Under the pieces are notes generated by a model that was not told where the DNA came from, did no database searches, and saw only the letters and a program-made list of their open reading frames with translations. This document shows, piece after piece, positions 46,876 through 54,519 of a DNA stretch of 59,652 nucleotides. Origin of the DNA: Chromatium okenii (GTDB taxonomy: Bacteria; Pseudomonadota; Gammaproteobacteria; Chromatiales; Chromatiaceae). Positions within the stretch are counted from its first letter, which is position 1; the number at the start of each line of letters is the position of its first letter. Position numbers and translations under genes: made by a program. The stretch lies in assembly GCF_016583745.1 (NCBI RefSeq), contig NZ_NRRQ01000018.1, positions 1-59,652 of the forward strand, read 5' to 3'.

Positions 46876-48213
46876 ATGATGCGAAGAAATCTGAAGGTTG
46901 CCGCGCCAGTATTGACGAGCGTGCTGGCGCTGGCTCCGACGCTGGCGTTGGCGCAGGAAGCAGTGCCCACGCTCAACAGCGGCGATACCGCGTGGATGCT
47001 GACGGCAACTGCGTTGGTGTTGTTTATGACGATTCCCGGGCTGGCGCTGTTTTATGGCGGCATGGTGCGGGCAAAGAATGTGCTGTCGATTTTGATGCAG
47101 TGTTTTGCGATCACGGCGCTGATGACGGTGCTGTGGGTGCTGTATGGCTACAGCCTCGCTTTTTCCACCGTTGGCATGGAACAGGGCGTGGTCAATCTCA
47201 ATTCGTTTATCGGTGGTTTTGACAAGGTGCTGCTCGGCGGCGTGACCCGTGAGAGTTTGACGCTGGCAATTCCTGAAACGGTGTTTGCGACCTTCCAAAT
47301 GACGTTTGCCATTATCACGCCGGCGTTGATTGTCGGTGCCTTTGCCGAGCGGATGAAGTTCTCAGCCTTGCTGCTGTTTATGGGGATTTGGTTCACGCTG
47401 GTTTATCTGCCGATTGCGCACATGGTTTGGGGCGGCAACGGGGCGCTGATGTGGGATTGGGGCGTGATTGATTTCGCTGGCGGCACCGTCGTTCACATTA
47501 ACGCGGGCATCGCAGGCTTGGTGGCGGCGCTGGTGCTGGGCAAACGCAAAGGCTATCCGACCACCGCGATGCCGCCGCACAACCTCGGTTACACCGTGAT
47601 CGGAACGTCGATGCTGTGGGTGGGCTGGTTTGGGTTTAACGCAGGCAGCGCAGTGGCGGCAAATGAGAGCGCAGGTATGGCGATGTTGGTGACGCAGGTC
47701 GCAACCGCAACGGCGGCGCTGGCGTGGATGTTTGCAGAATGGATCAGTCACGGTAAAGCCAGCGTATTGGGCATTGCTTCTGGCGCAGTCGCCGGTTTAG
47801 TCGCCATCACTCCCGCGTCGGGCACCGCCGGACCGCTGGGTGCATTAGCGATTGGTGCGAGCGCAGGCGTGATCTGTTTTCTCGCCTCCACCAAGTTGAA
47901 ACGCAAACTCGGTTATGACGACGCGCTGGACGTGTTTGGCGTTCACGCGGTGGGCGGCATCATCGGCGCATTGTTGACGGGCGTATTCGCAGCGGCGAGC
48001 TTGGGCGGAGCGGGCTTGGCAGAAGGCGTCACCATCGGCGGTCAATTGTGGACACAAACCAAGGGCGTCTTGGTCACGCTGGTTTATACGGCAGTGGTGA
48101 GTTATATCATTCTCAAATTGCTTGATTTAACGATTGGTTTGCGGGTCAACGAAGAGCAAGAAACAATTGGTCTTGATCTCTCGCAACACGACGAACGCGG
48201 CTATATTCTTTAA
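46876..48213 (+). CDS. amtB: Ammonium transporter AmtB
   Basis: 445 residues from ATG 46876, chosen for the GGAGG at 46866-46870; an ATG at 46852 overlapping the glnK stop is the alternative. A signal-peptide-like start (VLTSVLALAPTLALAQ) is followed by 11 predicted membrane helices. Pore features include DTAWMLTATALVLFMTIPGLA, twin-His positions in VVHINAGIAGL and FGVHAVGGIIGA. Inner-membrane trimer, gated by GlnK. Confidence 0.95.
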   Translation: MMRRNLKVAAPVLTSVLALAPTLALAQEAVPTLNSGDTAWMLTATALVLFMTIPGLALFYGGMVRAKNVLSILMQCFAITALMTVLWVLYGYSLAFSTVGMEQGVVNLNSFIGGFDKVLLGGVTRESLTLAIPETVFATFQMTFAIITPALIVGAFAERMKFSALLLFMGIWFTLVYLPIAHMVWGGNGALMWDWGVIDFAGGTVVHINAGIAGLVAALVLGKRKGYPTTAMPPHNLGYTVIGTSMLWVGWFGFNAGSAVAANESAGMAMLVTQVATATAALAWMFAEWISHGKASVLGIASGAVAGLVAITPASGTAGPLGALAIGASAGVICFLASTKLKRKLGYDDALDVFGVHAVGGIIGALLTGVFAAASLGGAGLAEGVTIGGQLWTQTKGVLVTLVYTAVVSYIILKLLDLTIGLRVNEEQETIGLDLSQHDERGYIL

Positions 48214-48230
48214 GCGTTCGTTTCAACATA

Positions 48231-48256
48231 AAAACCCGCCGAGTGGCGGGTTTTTT
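48231..48256 (+). terminator. Intrinsic terminator after amtB
   Basis: AAACCCGCC-GAGT-GGCGGGTTT with a run of T. It ends the porin-glnK-amtB unit 18 bases after the stop codon. The stretch from here to 48661 (about 400 bp) holds no convincing gene; short protein-like fragments in several frames may be decayed coding sequence. Confidence 0.88.
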
Positions 48257-48661
48257 ATTGCCCGCGGCGCGTGTTAATTGCTTTAGTTCAGAGATTAACT
48301 GTTTGTTAAAACAACGGTTATGGCATGATTGCGCCAGCAGTTGCTGCACCATTTTCTGGCTGCGTATTGCATTCAGCGGCGTTAGCGATCAATACGCACT
48401 GCTGCATTCATCTGGCGCTGCTGGCGCGGCGGTGTCTGCTTCGGCAATGATGATGCCAAACTGCCGCGCCACGCATTGACCACCGCGTCAGCGCAGCACC
48501 GCTGATTTCACTATTTTTATCACCACTCTCTCGACCGACGGCTTGCCAACGCCGCCCGTGCTTATGCCGACGGCGCGTTGGCTTGTCGCCTGTTAGAGTA
48601 ACGCTGTATTCTTATGCACTGACCTCATACAACAAGCGGAATTGCGCGGAGACCGGAAACA

Positions 48662-48859
48662 ATGAACCAGTTTTACTACGACGCCGTCACCAAAATGGAA
48701 CAACTCGGCGTCGATGATGAATACATTCAAGGTTGGCAGTGCGGCTTCCTTCAAAACCCCAAGCGCGAAGAACAACGTCTGAACGATGCCTATGAAGCGG
48801 GCTACGGCGATGGTGAGGAGAAAAATACTGACAATTTCGGCGAGTGGGTAAAAGACTAA
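48662..48859 (+). CDS. Small conserved hypothetical protein
   Basis: 65 residues: MNQFYYDAVTKMEQLGVDDE, GWQCGFLQNPKREEQRLNDA, YEAGYGDGEEKNTDNFGEW. Acidic, soluble, no signal peptide. Good codon-position structure, a GGAG-containing upstream (gcgcggagaccggaaacaATG) and a strong terminator 20 bases downstream make it a real gene. I do not know its function. Confidence 0.75.
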   Translation: MNQFYYDAVTKMEQLGVDDEYIQGWQCGFLQNPKREEQRLNDAYEAGYGDGEEKNTDNFGEWVKD

Positions 48860-48880
48860 TCGCGTGGTTGCGGGCTTATA

Positions 48881-48909
48881 AAAAAAGGCGGTGATTCCGC
48901 CTTTTTTTG
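48881..48909. terminator. Bidirectional terminator
   Basis: AAAAAAGGCGG-TGATT-CCGCCTTTTTTT: A-run, stem and T-run serve the small gene on the plus strand and the GT39 gene ending at 48913 on the minus strand. Confidence 0.88.
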
Positions 48910-48912
48910 TGT

Positions 48913-50421
48913 CTAGCGTTTCGTGTCGCACCAATGCAGATGCCACACTTGCAGCGGCTGGGGACAGGGCGCAGTCGGCGCTGATCCGGGTGGACACGCC
49001 GTCACTGCGCGCTTCATCGTGCAATGCAACCCCGGCTGCGGCGGCAACTGCGCAGCGCGGGCAACTATCCACAACGGCGGTTTAATGGTGTCCAGCGCCA
49101 CTCGCGGCGCAGTTTCACCGCGCAGATATTCCGATGGGCGCGTCAGCCCCGGCCATTGGGTAATCGCTTGATTGTGCGTGTAAAAGCGCAGCATCGCCGT
49201 GGTTTGATAGCGATCTGCAAACACCGGCGCATCCAGCATCGTCACGACAGCGGCTAATTCCGCGAAGCCGTGCGTTTCGCGCCCCAACCGCTTGAATCCC
49301 TCCGGCAGCGGCATGATGCCAGTCGTCGCCTGCACCGCATAAATGCTCACAATCAACACATTAGCCACTGCTGCGCCCAACACCCAGCGCCAGCAGTCGC
49401 CGACCCAACGCACCAGTAACGGTGCTGCCGTCAACAGCGCCATCGCTGGCCAATTCGCCTCCACTGAACTGAAGCTGGCAATCACGCCAAAAAATGCCAA
49501 TGGAAACAACGTCGCGGCAACTAGCAACGACCGCGCGGGCGGCGTCATCTCACCCAACATGCTCCGCCTTGCCGTCGCATCCACACCACTGACCACTTTG
49601 CGCCCGATCACAACGAGCAGCGCCCCCCACAATCCCAACTGCGTCGCCACATATTCCGCCACGCTCGCCACCCGCTCACCGCTGGATAACGGCTCCGGCG
49701 GTGGCAACTGCGTCGCCGCCAACGTGCCCATATCCGTCGCCAAACCGTGCCCCAGTTGAAACCGCATCGTCAGCCAGTCGTGTTGCGCGTTCCACAGCAG
49801 ATGCGGCGCAAACACGATCAGCGCCACCGCTGCGCCGAGATACGGCCAAGGCGTCCGCAGCGCCCGCCAATCGTGGCGGAGCAGCGCCCACAGCACAATC
49901 GGGCAGATCAACACCATCGTGTATTTTCCCAGCAGCCCCAGCCCCATCGCCGCACCCGCCGTCAGCCAGCGCCGTCGCGCTCCCGCCAACGCCCGCTCAC
50001 TTTCGTGCAGCGCCAGCGCCCAGCCCAATGCCAGCGCCGTATCTGGAGTGGTGATAACCCCGCCGATTAACGCCGGCAGCGTCGTGCCCACCACCAGCAG
50101 CGCCAGCGCCAATTCGTACCGCGTAAAACCGCAATGACGATAAAAACTGGCGAGCACCAACAGCGTGATCAGTCCAGCGCCGAGACCACCGAGCCGCGCC
50201 ATCACTGCCGAACCCGGCTCCAGCCACGTCGTCAGTCCGAGCACCGCCACCCCGGGCGGATGATCGAAATAACCCCACGCTAACTGTCGCGCCCAATCAA
50301 AGTAATAGGCTTCATCCTGCGTCACCGGCACCAGCGCCGCGATGGCCAACCGCCACAGCACCAGCGCCGCAATCACTGCCAGCGCCAGCGTTTCCGTCCT
50401 CAACTGCGCTGGCTGTGTCAT
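48913..50421 (-). CDS. GT39-family membrane glycosyltransferase
   Basis: 502 residues, many hydrophobic segments. The N-terminal loop PVTQDEAYYFDWARQLAWGY followed by FDHPPGVAVL is the superfamily signature (D-E-x3-Y and H-P-P), closest to bacterial PMT_2 enzymes that use polyprenyl-phosphate sugars. The ATG overlaps the vWA stop (ATGA), placing it last in the DUF58-vWA operon, an unusual companion for that cluster. Acceptor unknown. Confidence 0.87.
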   Translation of the reverse strand: MTQPAQLRTETLALAVIAALVLWRLAIAALVPVTQDEAYYFDWARQLAWGYFDHPPGVAVLGLTTWLEPGSAVMARLGGLGAGLITLLVLASFYRHCGFTRYELALALLVVGTTLPALIGGVITTPDTALALGWALALHESERALAGARRRWLTAGAAMGLGLLGKYTMVLICPIVLWALLRHDWRALRTPWPYLGAAVALIVFAPHLLWNAQHDWLTMRFQLGHGLATDMGTLAATQLPPPEPLSSGERVASVAEYVATQLGLWGALLVVIGRKVVSGVDATARRSMLGEMTPPARSLLVAATLFPLAFFGVIASFSSVEANWPAMALLTAAPLLVRWVGDCWRWVLGAAVANVLIVSIYAVQATTGIMPLPEGFKRLGRETHGFAELAAVVTMLDAPVFADRYQTTAMLRFYTHNQAITQWPGLTRPSEYLRGETAPRVALDTIKPPLWIVARAAQLPPQPGLHCTMKRAVTACPPGSAPTAPCPQPLQVWHLHWCDTKR

Positions 50422-51395
50422 TGCCGCCACCACCGCGCCAGCGCCAAACCTACGCTCAACAGCAATGCGCCCGCTGCCGGCCACAGAAATAACGCTCGCT
50501 GCGGACGAAACATCCGCTGCTCGCGGTCGGTGGGTTCCAATTCATCGAGCTGGGCATACACCGCCTCCAGCTCCTCGCGGTTGGTCGCAGCGAAAAATTG
50601 CCCACCCGTGAGCGAGGCGATTTGCCGCAACGTCGCCGGATCAAAATCATCGCCTTGTCGCCGCAGCCGGATTCCAAACGGCGTACGCACGCCCAACTCA
50701 CCGCCGCCGATGCCGATGGTATAAACCCGCACTCCCGCTTGTGCCGCTAACTGCGCCGCCGCGATGGGTTCCAAAGTGCCCGCCGTGTTCTGCCCGTCAG
50801 TGAGCACAATCAACACCCGCTGACCGGCTGGCTGCTCGCGCAGGCGTTTGATGCCAAGCCCAATCGCATCGCCGAGCGCCGTCTCGCGCCCCGCCAGCCC
50901 AATCACCGCCTCATTTAACAACGTCGCCACCGTCGCGCCGTCAAAGGTCAGCGGCGTCTGCAAATAGGCTTGACTGCCAAACAGAATCAGCCCCAGTCGG
51001 TCGTGCGCCCGGCGCTGCACAAACCGACTCGCCACCGCCTGCACCACCGCCAAACGTGACACTGCTCGCCCGTTCAGCTCGTAATCGTCCTGTTCCATGC
51101 TGCCGGAGATGTCGAGCGCCAACATCAGATCGCGTCCAGCAACCGGCAGTCCGAGCGGTTCGCCCAGCCATTGCGGACGCGCTGCCGCCAGCACCAATAA
51201 CGTCCACGCCAGCCCCGCAAGCAATAAATGCAGCCAATGCGCACGACCGGCTGGCGCGGTGCTGGCGCTCGGCAATTGCGCAAAAAACGGCAGGCGCAAT
51301 GCTGCGCCGATGGTTTCTGGCGCTCGCGGCAGCCATCGCGCCAACACTGGCAACGGGAGCGTGAGTAATAGCCACGGCCATTCAAAAGTGAGCAT
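50418..51395 (-). CDS. BatA-like von Willebrand factor A membrane protein
   Basis: 325 residues. Two N-terminal hydrophobic segments (WPWLLLTLPLPVLARWL; LLLAGLAWTLLVLAAARPQW), a vWA domain with an intact MIDAS (DISGSM; TDGQN), and a C-terminal helix (LFLWPAAGALLLSVGLALA). In other genomes BatA-type proteins work with MoxR ATPases and DUF58 proteins in envelope or metalloenzyme maturation. Start 51395 overlaps the DUF4381 stop by one base (TGATG). Confidence 0.9.
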   Translation of the reverse strand: MLTFEWPWLLLTLPLPVLARWLPRAPETIGAALRLPFFAQLPSASTAPAGRAHWLHLLLAGLAWTLLVLAAARPQWLGEPLGLPVAGRDLMLALDISGSMEQDDYELNGRAVSRLAVVQAVASRFVQRRAHDRLGLILFGSQAYLQTPLTFDGATVATLLNEAVIGLAGRETALGDAIGLGIKRLREQPAGQRVLIVLTDGQNTAGTLEPIAAAQLAAQAGVRVYTIGIGGGELGVRTPFGIRLRRQGDDFDPATLRQIASLTGGQFFAATNREELEAVYAQLDELEPTDREQRMFRPQRALFLWPAAGALLLSVGLALARWWRQ

Positions 51396-51895
51396 CACAT
51401 CTTCTCTCTTTGAAAAAGGGCGGTCGGATGCGCTTTGCGAATCCACTCCCGCGCCGCTTGATGCAAGCGTTCAGCATCCGCCGCCGGCACCGCATCCGCC
51501 CGATATGCCGCATGACGCAGCACCTGTCCCGCCGTGCTGTCCATAAACTCGCCGCCGCTCGCATCAAGAAATTCTAACCATGCGCGTCCGCTGAGACCGG
51601 CGACCTGCGGCGCTGGCCAGCGCGTCAACGCCACCCGCCGCAGCAGTTGTGACACCTCAACCGCAAAGCGGCGTCCGTCGCCATCGACCTGAAATTGCGC
51701 GTGCAGCGCCGCCAATTCCCGCAATGCCTGCCGCGTGCTGGCGCGACGTTGGCGCTGCTGCCAGCCGCGCCACAGCAGCCAGATCATCAATAACAATACT
51801 CCCGCAACCAGCCACCAGCCCGGCGCGGGCGGCCACCAGCTCATCGGTTCCGGCAGATGCCAAGCGCGTAATTCCAACGCAGTCTCCGGCGTCAT
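51395..51895 (-). CDS. DUF4381 membrane protein
   Basis: 166 residues. One membrane helix (WWLVAGVLLLMIWLLWRGW) after a short WWPPAPG segment, then a soluble helical domain with LSGRAWLEFLDA, typical of DUF4381. Always found between DUF58 and vWA genes in MoxR-type clusters. The last residues (FQREKM) come from tctctctttgaaaaagggcggtcgg, which looks like a worn C-rich repeat, so the tail may be repeat-derived. Confidence 0.85.
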   Translation of the reverse strand: MTPETALELRAWHLPEPMSWWPPAPGWWLVAGVLLLMIWLLWRGWQQRQRRASTRQALRELAALHAQFQVDGDGRRFAVEVSQLLRRVALTRWPAPQVAGLSGRAWLEFLDASGGEFMDSTAGQVLRHAAYRADAVPAADAERLHQAAREWIRKAHPTALFQREKM

Positions 51896-52824
51896 CGCGG
51901 CGTCCTCAGCCGCGCACCCAGCCCCTGCGCCAGCGTTGCTGCGACCGGTTGATCGGTCGCCACTTGCAGCAAGTGCGCCCGATGACGCTGCGCGAGCTGC
52001 TGCAACGTGGTCAGCCGGTGCTGAAAAATCTGTTGATAGGCGCGGCGCTGATCGGCGCGGGTTACATCCAACTCCCGCTGCTGGCGTCCATCGCTGATGA
52101 GATAGCGCCCCGGCGGTGGCGCGACCGCTTCCAGCGGGTCGTAAATCAAAATCAGCACCACTTCATGCCCAGCGGTGAGTTGTCCGAGCCAGGCGCTGTG
52201 CTCTGCGTGAATGCCCGCAAAATCGCTGATAACGGCCAGCAAACTGCCCGGGCGCAGGTGTCGCGCCAACGCAGTCGCCGCTGCCATCACTGAGGAATAG
52301 CCGTTGCTGCTGGCGCGGGGCGCGGCGCAGAGGCGCTCCAATAAAGGCAATAAACCGGCGTTACGCGCCGCAGGTTGGCGATAAAACTGGTGCTGTTCAT
52401 CAAACACCAAGCCGCCCACGCGGTCGCCGCGCTCCACTGCCGCCCAACCCAGCACGGCGGCGACTTCGGCGGCGATCACGCTTTTGAAAGCGACGCGGCT
52501 ACCAAACTGCAGCGAGGCGCTTTGATCGACCAGCAGCCACACCGGGCGCTCGCGCTCCTCCCGAAATAACTTGACGTGCGGGATGCCGCTGCGAGCGGTG
52601 ACGCGCCAATCCATGTGACGCGGATCATCGCCGGGCTGATACACCCGCACTTCGTCAAATTCCATGCCGCGCCCGCGCAGTCGGGACAGATGACCGCCGC
52701 TGCGAATCGCCAACACGCGCCCACGCGGAGCGAGATTGAGACGCTGCGCTTGTCCGCGCAACGCAATTAACGTCTTGAGTTCGGGATGAATACCGGGGAA
52801 TTGAAAGGGAGCAGGTGTGGACAT
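51892..52824 (-). CDS. DUF58 domain protein
   Basis: 310 residues. Contains the DUF58 core: GMEFDEVRVYQPGDDPRHMD followed by WRVTARSG, KLFREERERPVWLLVDQSAS and LRPGSLLAVISDFAG, a vWA-like fold with DxSxS. It overlaps DUF4381 by 4 bases. A MoxR AAA+ gene normally precedes DUF58; here a DUF29 gene does, and no MoxR gene is seen. Confidence 0.9.
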   Translation of the reverse strand: MSTPAPFQFPGIHPELKTLIALRGQAQRLNLAPRGRVLAIRSGGHLSRLRGRGMEFDEVRVYQPGDDPRHMDWRVTARSGIPHVKLFREERERPVWLLVDQSASLQFGSRVAFKSVIAAEVAAVLGWAAVERGDRVGGLVFDEQHQFYRQPAARNAGLLPLLERLCAAPRASSNGYSSVMAAATALARHLRPGSLLAVISDFAGIHAEHSAWLGQLTAGHEVVLILIYDPLEAVAPPPGRYLISDGRQQRELDVTRADQRRAYQQIFQHRLTTLQQLAQRHRAHLLQVATDQPVAATLAQGLGARLRTPR

Positions 52825-53301
52825 TTAATGATCGAAAGTGCTGGGATAATAATTTTTATCCAATAATTGTGCGATTGAATAAGGACAAACTGGCGGAAAA
52901 GTAGCAATTGGCAACTGCGTTTCATCGCTGGCTAATTGCATCGCTTCAGCATAGGCTTCAATAATCGTTACAGCAAGCAGTGAGTTAAGCGCGGGTGATT
53001 TTTTTAACCGTGTATTTAAGCGGTTGCGTTGCTCGATAATCGTTGCACGCCAACTGTCACCTTTGTATTCGCGCCAGCGTGCGCTTAAAGTCGTTAATTG
53101 ATATTCCCACTTTAATAAATGTGCGAGCAAAATCGTCAACCGGTTTTCAAGCTCATGCTGTTCGCTTTTACCCATATCGCTCAATTCTGCCAATAAATGC
53201 TCAACATCCAATTCTGCATAACGCCCAGCGCGGAGCAATTCAGCATTGCGTGTTGCCCAAGCGGAATAATCAGTTTGATATAGCGTGCTTAATTCAGTCA
53301 T
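52825..53301 (-). CDS. DUF29 family protein
   Basis: 158 residues: LYQTDYSAWATRNAELLRAG, ELDVEHLLAELSDMGKSEQH and LLAHLLKWEYQ are the DUF29 signature; helical, soluble. DUF29 genes are common in cyanobacteria and sulfur bacteria, often near mobile DNA; function unknown. It ends directly before the DUF58 start. Confidence 0.88.
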   Translation of the reverse strand: MTELSTLYQTDYSAWATRNAELLRAGRYAELDVEHLLAELSDMGKSEQHELENRLTILLAHLLKWEYQLTTLSARWREYKGDSWRATIIEQRNRLNTRLKKSPALNSLLAVTIIEAYAEAMQLASDETQLPIATFPPVCPYSIAQLLDKNYYPSTFDH

Positions 53302-53512
53302 GGTCTCAACGCTCGTTTTTTAAGTGGCAATCAATGTTGTTTTTCTCAATGCTGTTGTTATCGCCGGAATCAAAAACCAGTCGCACGAAAGACACGGCTA
53401 ACGCATGACTATCATAACGGCTACTGTTTCATTTGTCATGTAGCGCCGCTATGCGCATGGCAGTTGCGCAAATTACAGTAAATGCTGCCGTTTAAGTGAA
53501 GATACCGCATAA

Positions 53513-53559
53513 AAAAACCCGCTCACCAAGTGAATTGGGAGCGGGTTTTTTATAGCGCC
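53513..53559 (-). terminator. Intrinsic terminator, copy 1 of a 47-bp repeat
   Basis: AAAAACCCGCTC-A-CCAA-GTGAA-TTGG-GAGCGGGTTTTTT then tatagcgcc. The same 47 bp recurs at 56954-57000 with one mismatch in the loop. Here it lies after a short protein-like tail (minus strand, LQRLETFIADHALL onward, stop near 53568) that may be the end of a lost gene. The rest of 53302-53644 shows nothing recognisable. Confidence 0.85.
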
Positions 53560-53644
53560 GATGCGTTATTGCGGGTTGGTACTCAGCAGCGCGTGGTCAG
53601 CAATAAATGTCTCCAACCGCTGCAATTAAACTCCAAACTTTTTG

Positions 53645-54268
53645 TCACTGCATCACTTTCAATGCAGAAGAAGTAAACCATTCCCCACGAATATGATAAT
53701 CAGCCGCTAACTGGTGAATGTTTTTCTCGTCTTGAAATTTATTAACCGCTTTGCGATAAGCTACCAGTTCAAGTTCACCAGAATTGGCTGTTTGTAGTTG
53801 TTGCAGCCTAGATTCAGGGTCTTTACTAATACCTAGCTTAATGTTTCCAGTATTTTTTTCCCGAATGGCGTAAACGTACATATCAGGCAAATTGTTAGGT
53901 ATTTCAAAGTTATTTAGAGCATAAATTAACTCGGAAGATTTTTTAGCTACTGGTAGCAGTTCAACATGAATAAAACGATTGAGCTTACGTCCGCGTTCAG
54001 TATTCGATCTCGCAACTAAATATGTTGCGGCAGGTTCAGCAACAATAATAATTTGCTGTTCACCCCTTGTTGTCTGAATTGGTATAACTTTATTAAAATT
54101 TCTTCCAAGACCTCGTTTTATAGACTCAATCGCGTTAGTAGTCGTGGTTGAACTACCCATGCCATCTAGCAAATCACGCAGAACAAACCAAGGATTACCG
54201 TTATCATCAGTGATAACACGAATTTGCTGTTGTCCGAATAAAAAGGGGATGATATTACAGTTGTCCAT
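53645..54268 (-). CDS. BRO-N / T5orf172 (GIY-YIG-like) phage-type protein
   Basis: 207 residues from ATG 54268, with a strong AAGGAG site. The N-terminal half is a BRO-N DNA-binding domain (GNPWFVLRDLLDGMG; RGEQQIIIVAEPAATYLVAR; GRKLNRFIHVELLPVAKK). The C-terminal half (MYVYAIREKNTGNIKLGISKD, RLQQLQTANSGELELV) is a T5orf172/MUG113-type GIY-YIG fold. Such proteins are phage antirepressors or similar regulators. AT-rich codon use differs from its neighbours, pointing to transfer. Confidence 0.85.
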   Translation of the reverse strand: MDNCNIIPFLFGQQQIRVITDDNGNPWFVLRDLLDGMGSSTTTTNAIESIKRGLGRNFNKVIPIQTTRGEQQIIIVAEPAATYLVARSNTERGRKLNRFIHVELLPVAKKSSELIYALNNFEIPNNLPDMYVYAIREKNTGNIKLGISKDPESRLQQLQTANSGELELVAYRKAVNKFQDEKNIHQLAADYHIRGEWFTSSALKVMQ

Positions 54269-54301
54269 GAAGGACTCCTTAAAATTGATTCTCTTTAAGA
54301 A

Positions 54302-54326
54302 AGCCCCGAAGGGCCGCTGTGGGGCT
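54302..54326 (-). promoter_or_regulatory. Hairpin in the leader of the BRO-N gene
   Basis: On the minus strand AGCCCC-acagcggcccttc-GGGGCT followed by TTCTT, 33 bases upstream of the start codon. It resembles a weak terminator or attenuator; the arms are perfect over 6 bp with inner pairing (GGCC/CTTCGGG) possible. Confidence 0.5.
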
Positions 54327-54519
54327 AAAGACCGCAGTAAGACGGCGGGATTATTCGTGGGATTTCTCCCCTTATTTCTCCGCACCCCCAGCGAAAACTG
54401 GAGACATTAAAGCACATAGCTGTCGTGTGTGATAACGCTTACTGAGGTGTTCTTTAGCACCTGAGACATAGAAGACCACAGTCATTAAAAGCTGTCAACT
54501 GCAATCAACAAAAAACCGA

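Noticed and set aside
48593-49072. 159-codon minus-strand frame over the small gene at 48662
   Set aside because: It crosses the strong terminator at 48881 and overlaps the GT39 gene; the plus-strand small protein is better supported.
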